A DNA stretch of 64,000 nt, from positions 1,612,001 to 1,676,000 of the forward strand of contig NZ_CP173427.1 in the NCBI RefSeq assembly GCF_045038035.1, in the 5' to 3' direction. Below the pieces are notes generated by a model that ran no database searches, was not told the origin of the DNA, and saw only the letters and a program-made list of their open reading frames with translations. The translations under genes and the position numbers were made by a program. This document shows positions 63,644-64,000 of the stretch, piece after piece. Positions within the stretch are counted from its first letter, which is position 1, and each line of letters opens with the position of its first letter. This DNA is from Paenibacillus_F chitinolyticus_A. Its GTDB lineage: Bacteria; Bacillota; Bacilli; Paenibacillales; NBRC-103111.

Positions 63644-63826
63644 AAGGCGCGCCTCTCCATCGGGCCGTTTTGCGGAATTATAGACGGCAGCGAAACAAAT
63701 GCCGGAGATTTGCGTACGATCCTAGTACAGGTGCACGGCAGAAAGCAAACAACCCCTGCATCCCTGCGCGGACCTCAGCCCGTATGCGTCCGGATTTGAT
63801 GTTGTGAAAAGGAGCGAAGGGGCCGG

Positions 63827-63928
63827 ATGTTGACAGCTTTGACAATCGTTTTTGTACTCGTGCTTGTTACCGGACTGGTTCTCGCTATGGTGTTCCGTAA
63901 ACTTGGTACCGGGGAGTCAACACTATGA
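63827..63928 (+). CDS. 33-residue membrane peptide
   Basis: ATG with GGAGCGAAGGGG upstream. One hydrophobic helix (LTIVFVLVLVTGLVLAMVF) and a short polar tail. Its stop codon overlaps the next start (ATGA). Small membrane proteins are easily missed; coupling to the next gene supports it. Confidence 0.6.
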   Translation: MLTALTIVFVLVLVTGLVLAMVFRKLGTGESTL

Positions 63929-64000
63929 ATGACATCCATGACAAGTCTCCCGCAGGGAACGGAAGAGGATTCGGAGAGAAATGGATTTTTGAAGAAAACG
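63925..64000 (+). CDS. partial CDS cut by the right edge
   Basis: ATG overlapping the preceding stop. 25 codons (MNDIHDKSPAGNGRGFGEKW...) run out of the window. No identification possible. Confidence 0.55.
   Translation, partial: MNDIHDKSPAGNGRGFGEKWIFEEN

Overview
The window looks like chromosome from a GC-rich, endospore-forming, motile Firmicute, most likely of the Paenibacillus group. The grounds are a sigma-K gene fragment whose protein matches the Bacillus/Paenibacillus family almost throughout, strong Shine-Dalgarno sites, Gram-positive signal peptides, a copper-amine-oxidase-like stalk protein, YHYH and HXXEE proteins, and a chemotaxis receptor with a sigma-D-like promoter. No rRNA, tRNA or CRISPR array was seen.

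Positions 1 to about 32,428 appear to be the inside of a large element that splits sigK. A large serine recombinase of the SpoIVCA type (30799-32439) lies directly against the 3' part of sigK (32429-32932), and the recombinase stop codon is read from sigK DNA. The 5' part of sigK is not in the window, so the element must reach beyond the left edge and be over 32 kb. This is the architecture of the B. subtilis skin element, but with a different break point and different cargo.

The element carries two multi-gene systems and a recombinase module. (a) 3-11870: three dynamin-like GTPases, a HerA/FtsK-like ATPase, an LHH (HNH/Endo VII) nuclease with a SUKH-type partner, a tail-anchored coiled-coil protein and two uncharacterised proteins, all closely spaced on one strand. 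(b) 13426-25464: a TPR-winged-helix regulator, a minimal M20-like metallopeptidase, a HelD-like helicase, three tandem DUF2791/BrxD-like P-loop ATPases, an Lhr/BrxHI-like helicase and two unknowns. The two systems are separated by the ruins of an SMC-like ATPase gene (12048-13180). (c) 25903-29491: three overlapping tyrosine recombinases on the minus strand with a paired inverted repeat upstream, resembling a recombinase-in-trio element; this block is clearly AT-rich. Both cargo systems have a defence-like composition, but neither is a system I can name.

To the right of sigK the sequence reads as resident chromosome: an XRE regulator with an operator over its promoter, a DUF2569 membrane protein, then 34406-48793, a five-gene block coding for an exonuclease-endonuclease-phosphatase-like enzyme and four very large uncharacterised proteins, one with a DUF6603-like region. 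A chemotaxis receptor follows (49063-51156), then the remains of a sialic-acid locus (sialidase tail and a frameshifted YhcH). From 52159 on there are ordinary single genes: phosphoesterase, HXXEE, YdcF, glyoxalase fold, DUF418 with a large TetR-type operator, isochorismatase fold, DJ-1/PfpI, stalk domain, YHYH, serine hydrolase, Pro/Gly-rich protein, phosphotransferase, two GNATs, TPR and small membrane proteins, ending in a gene cut by the window edge.

Functional statements come from motifs read by eye in translated sequence. No database search was possible.
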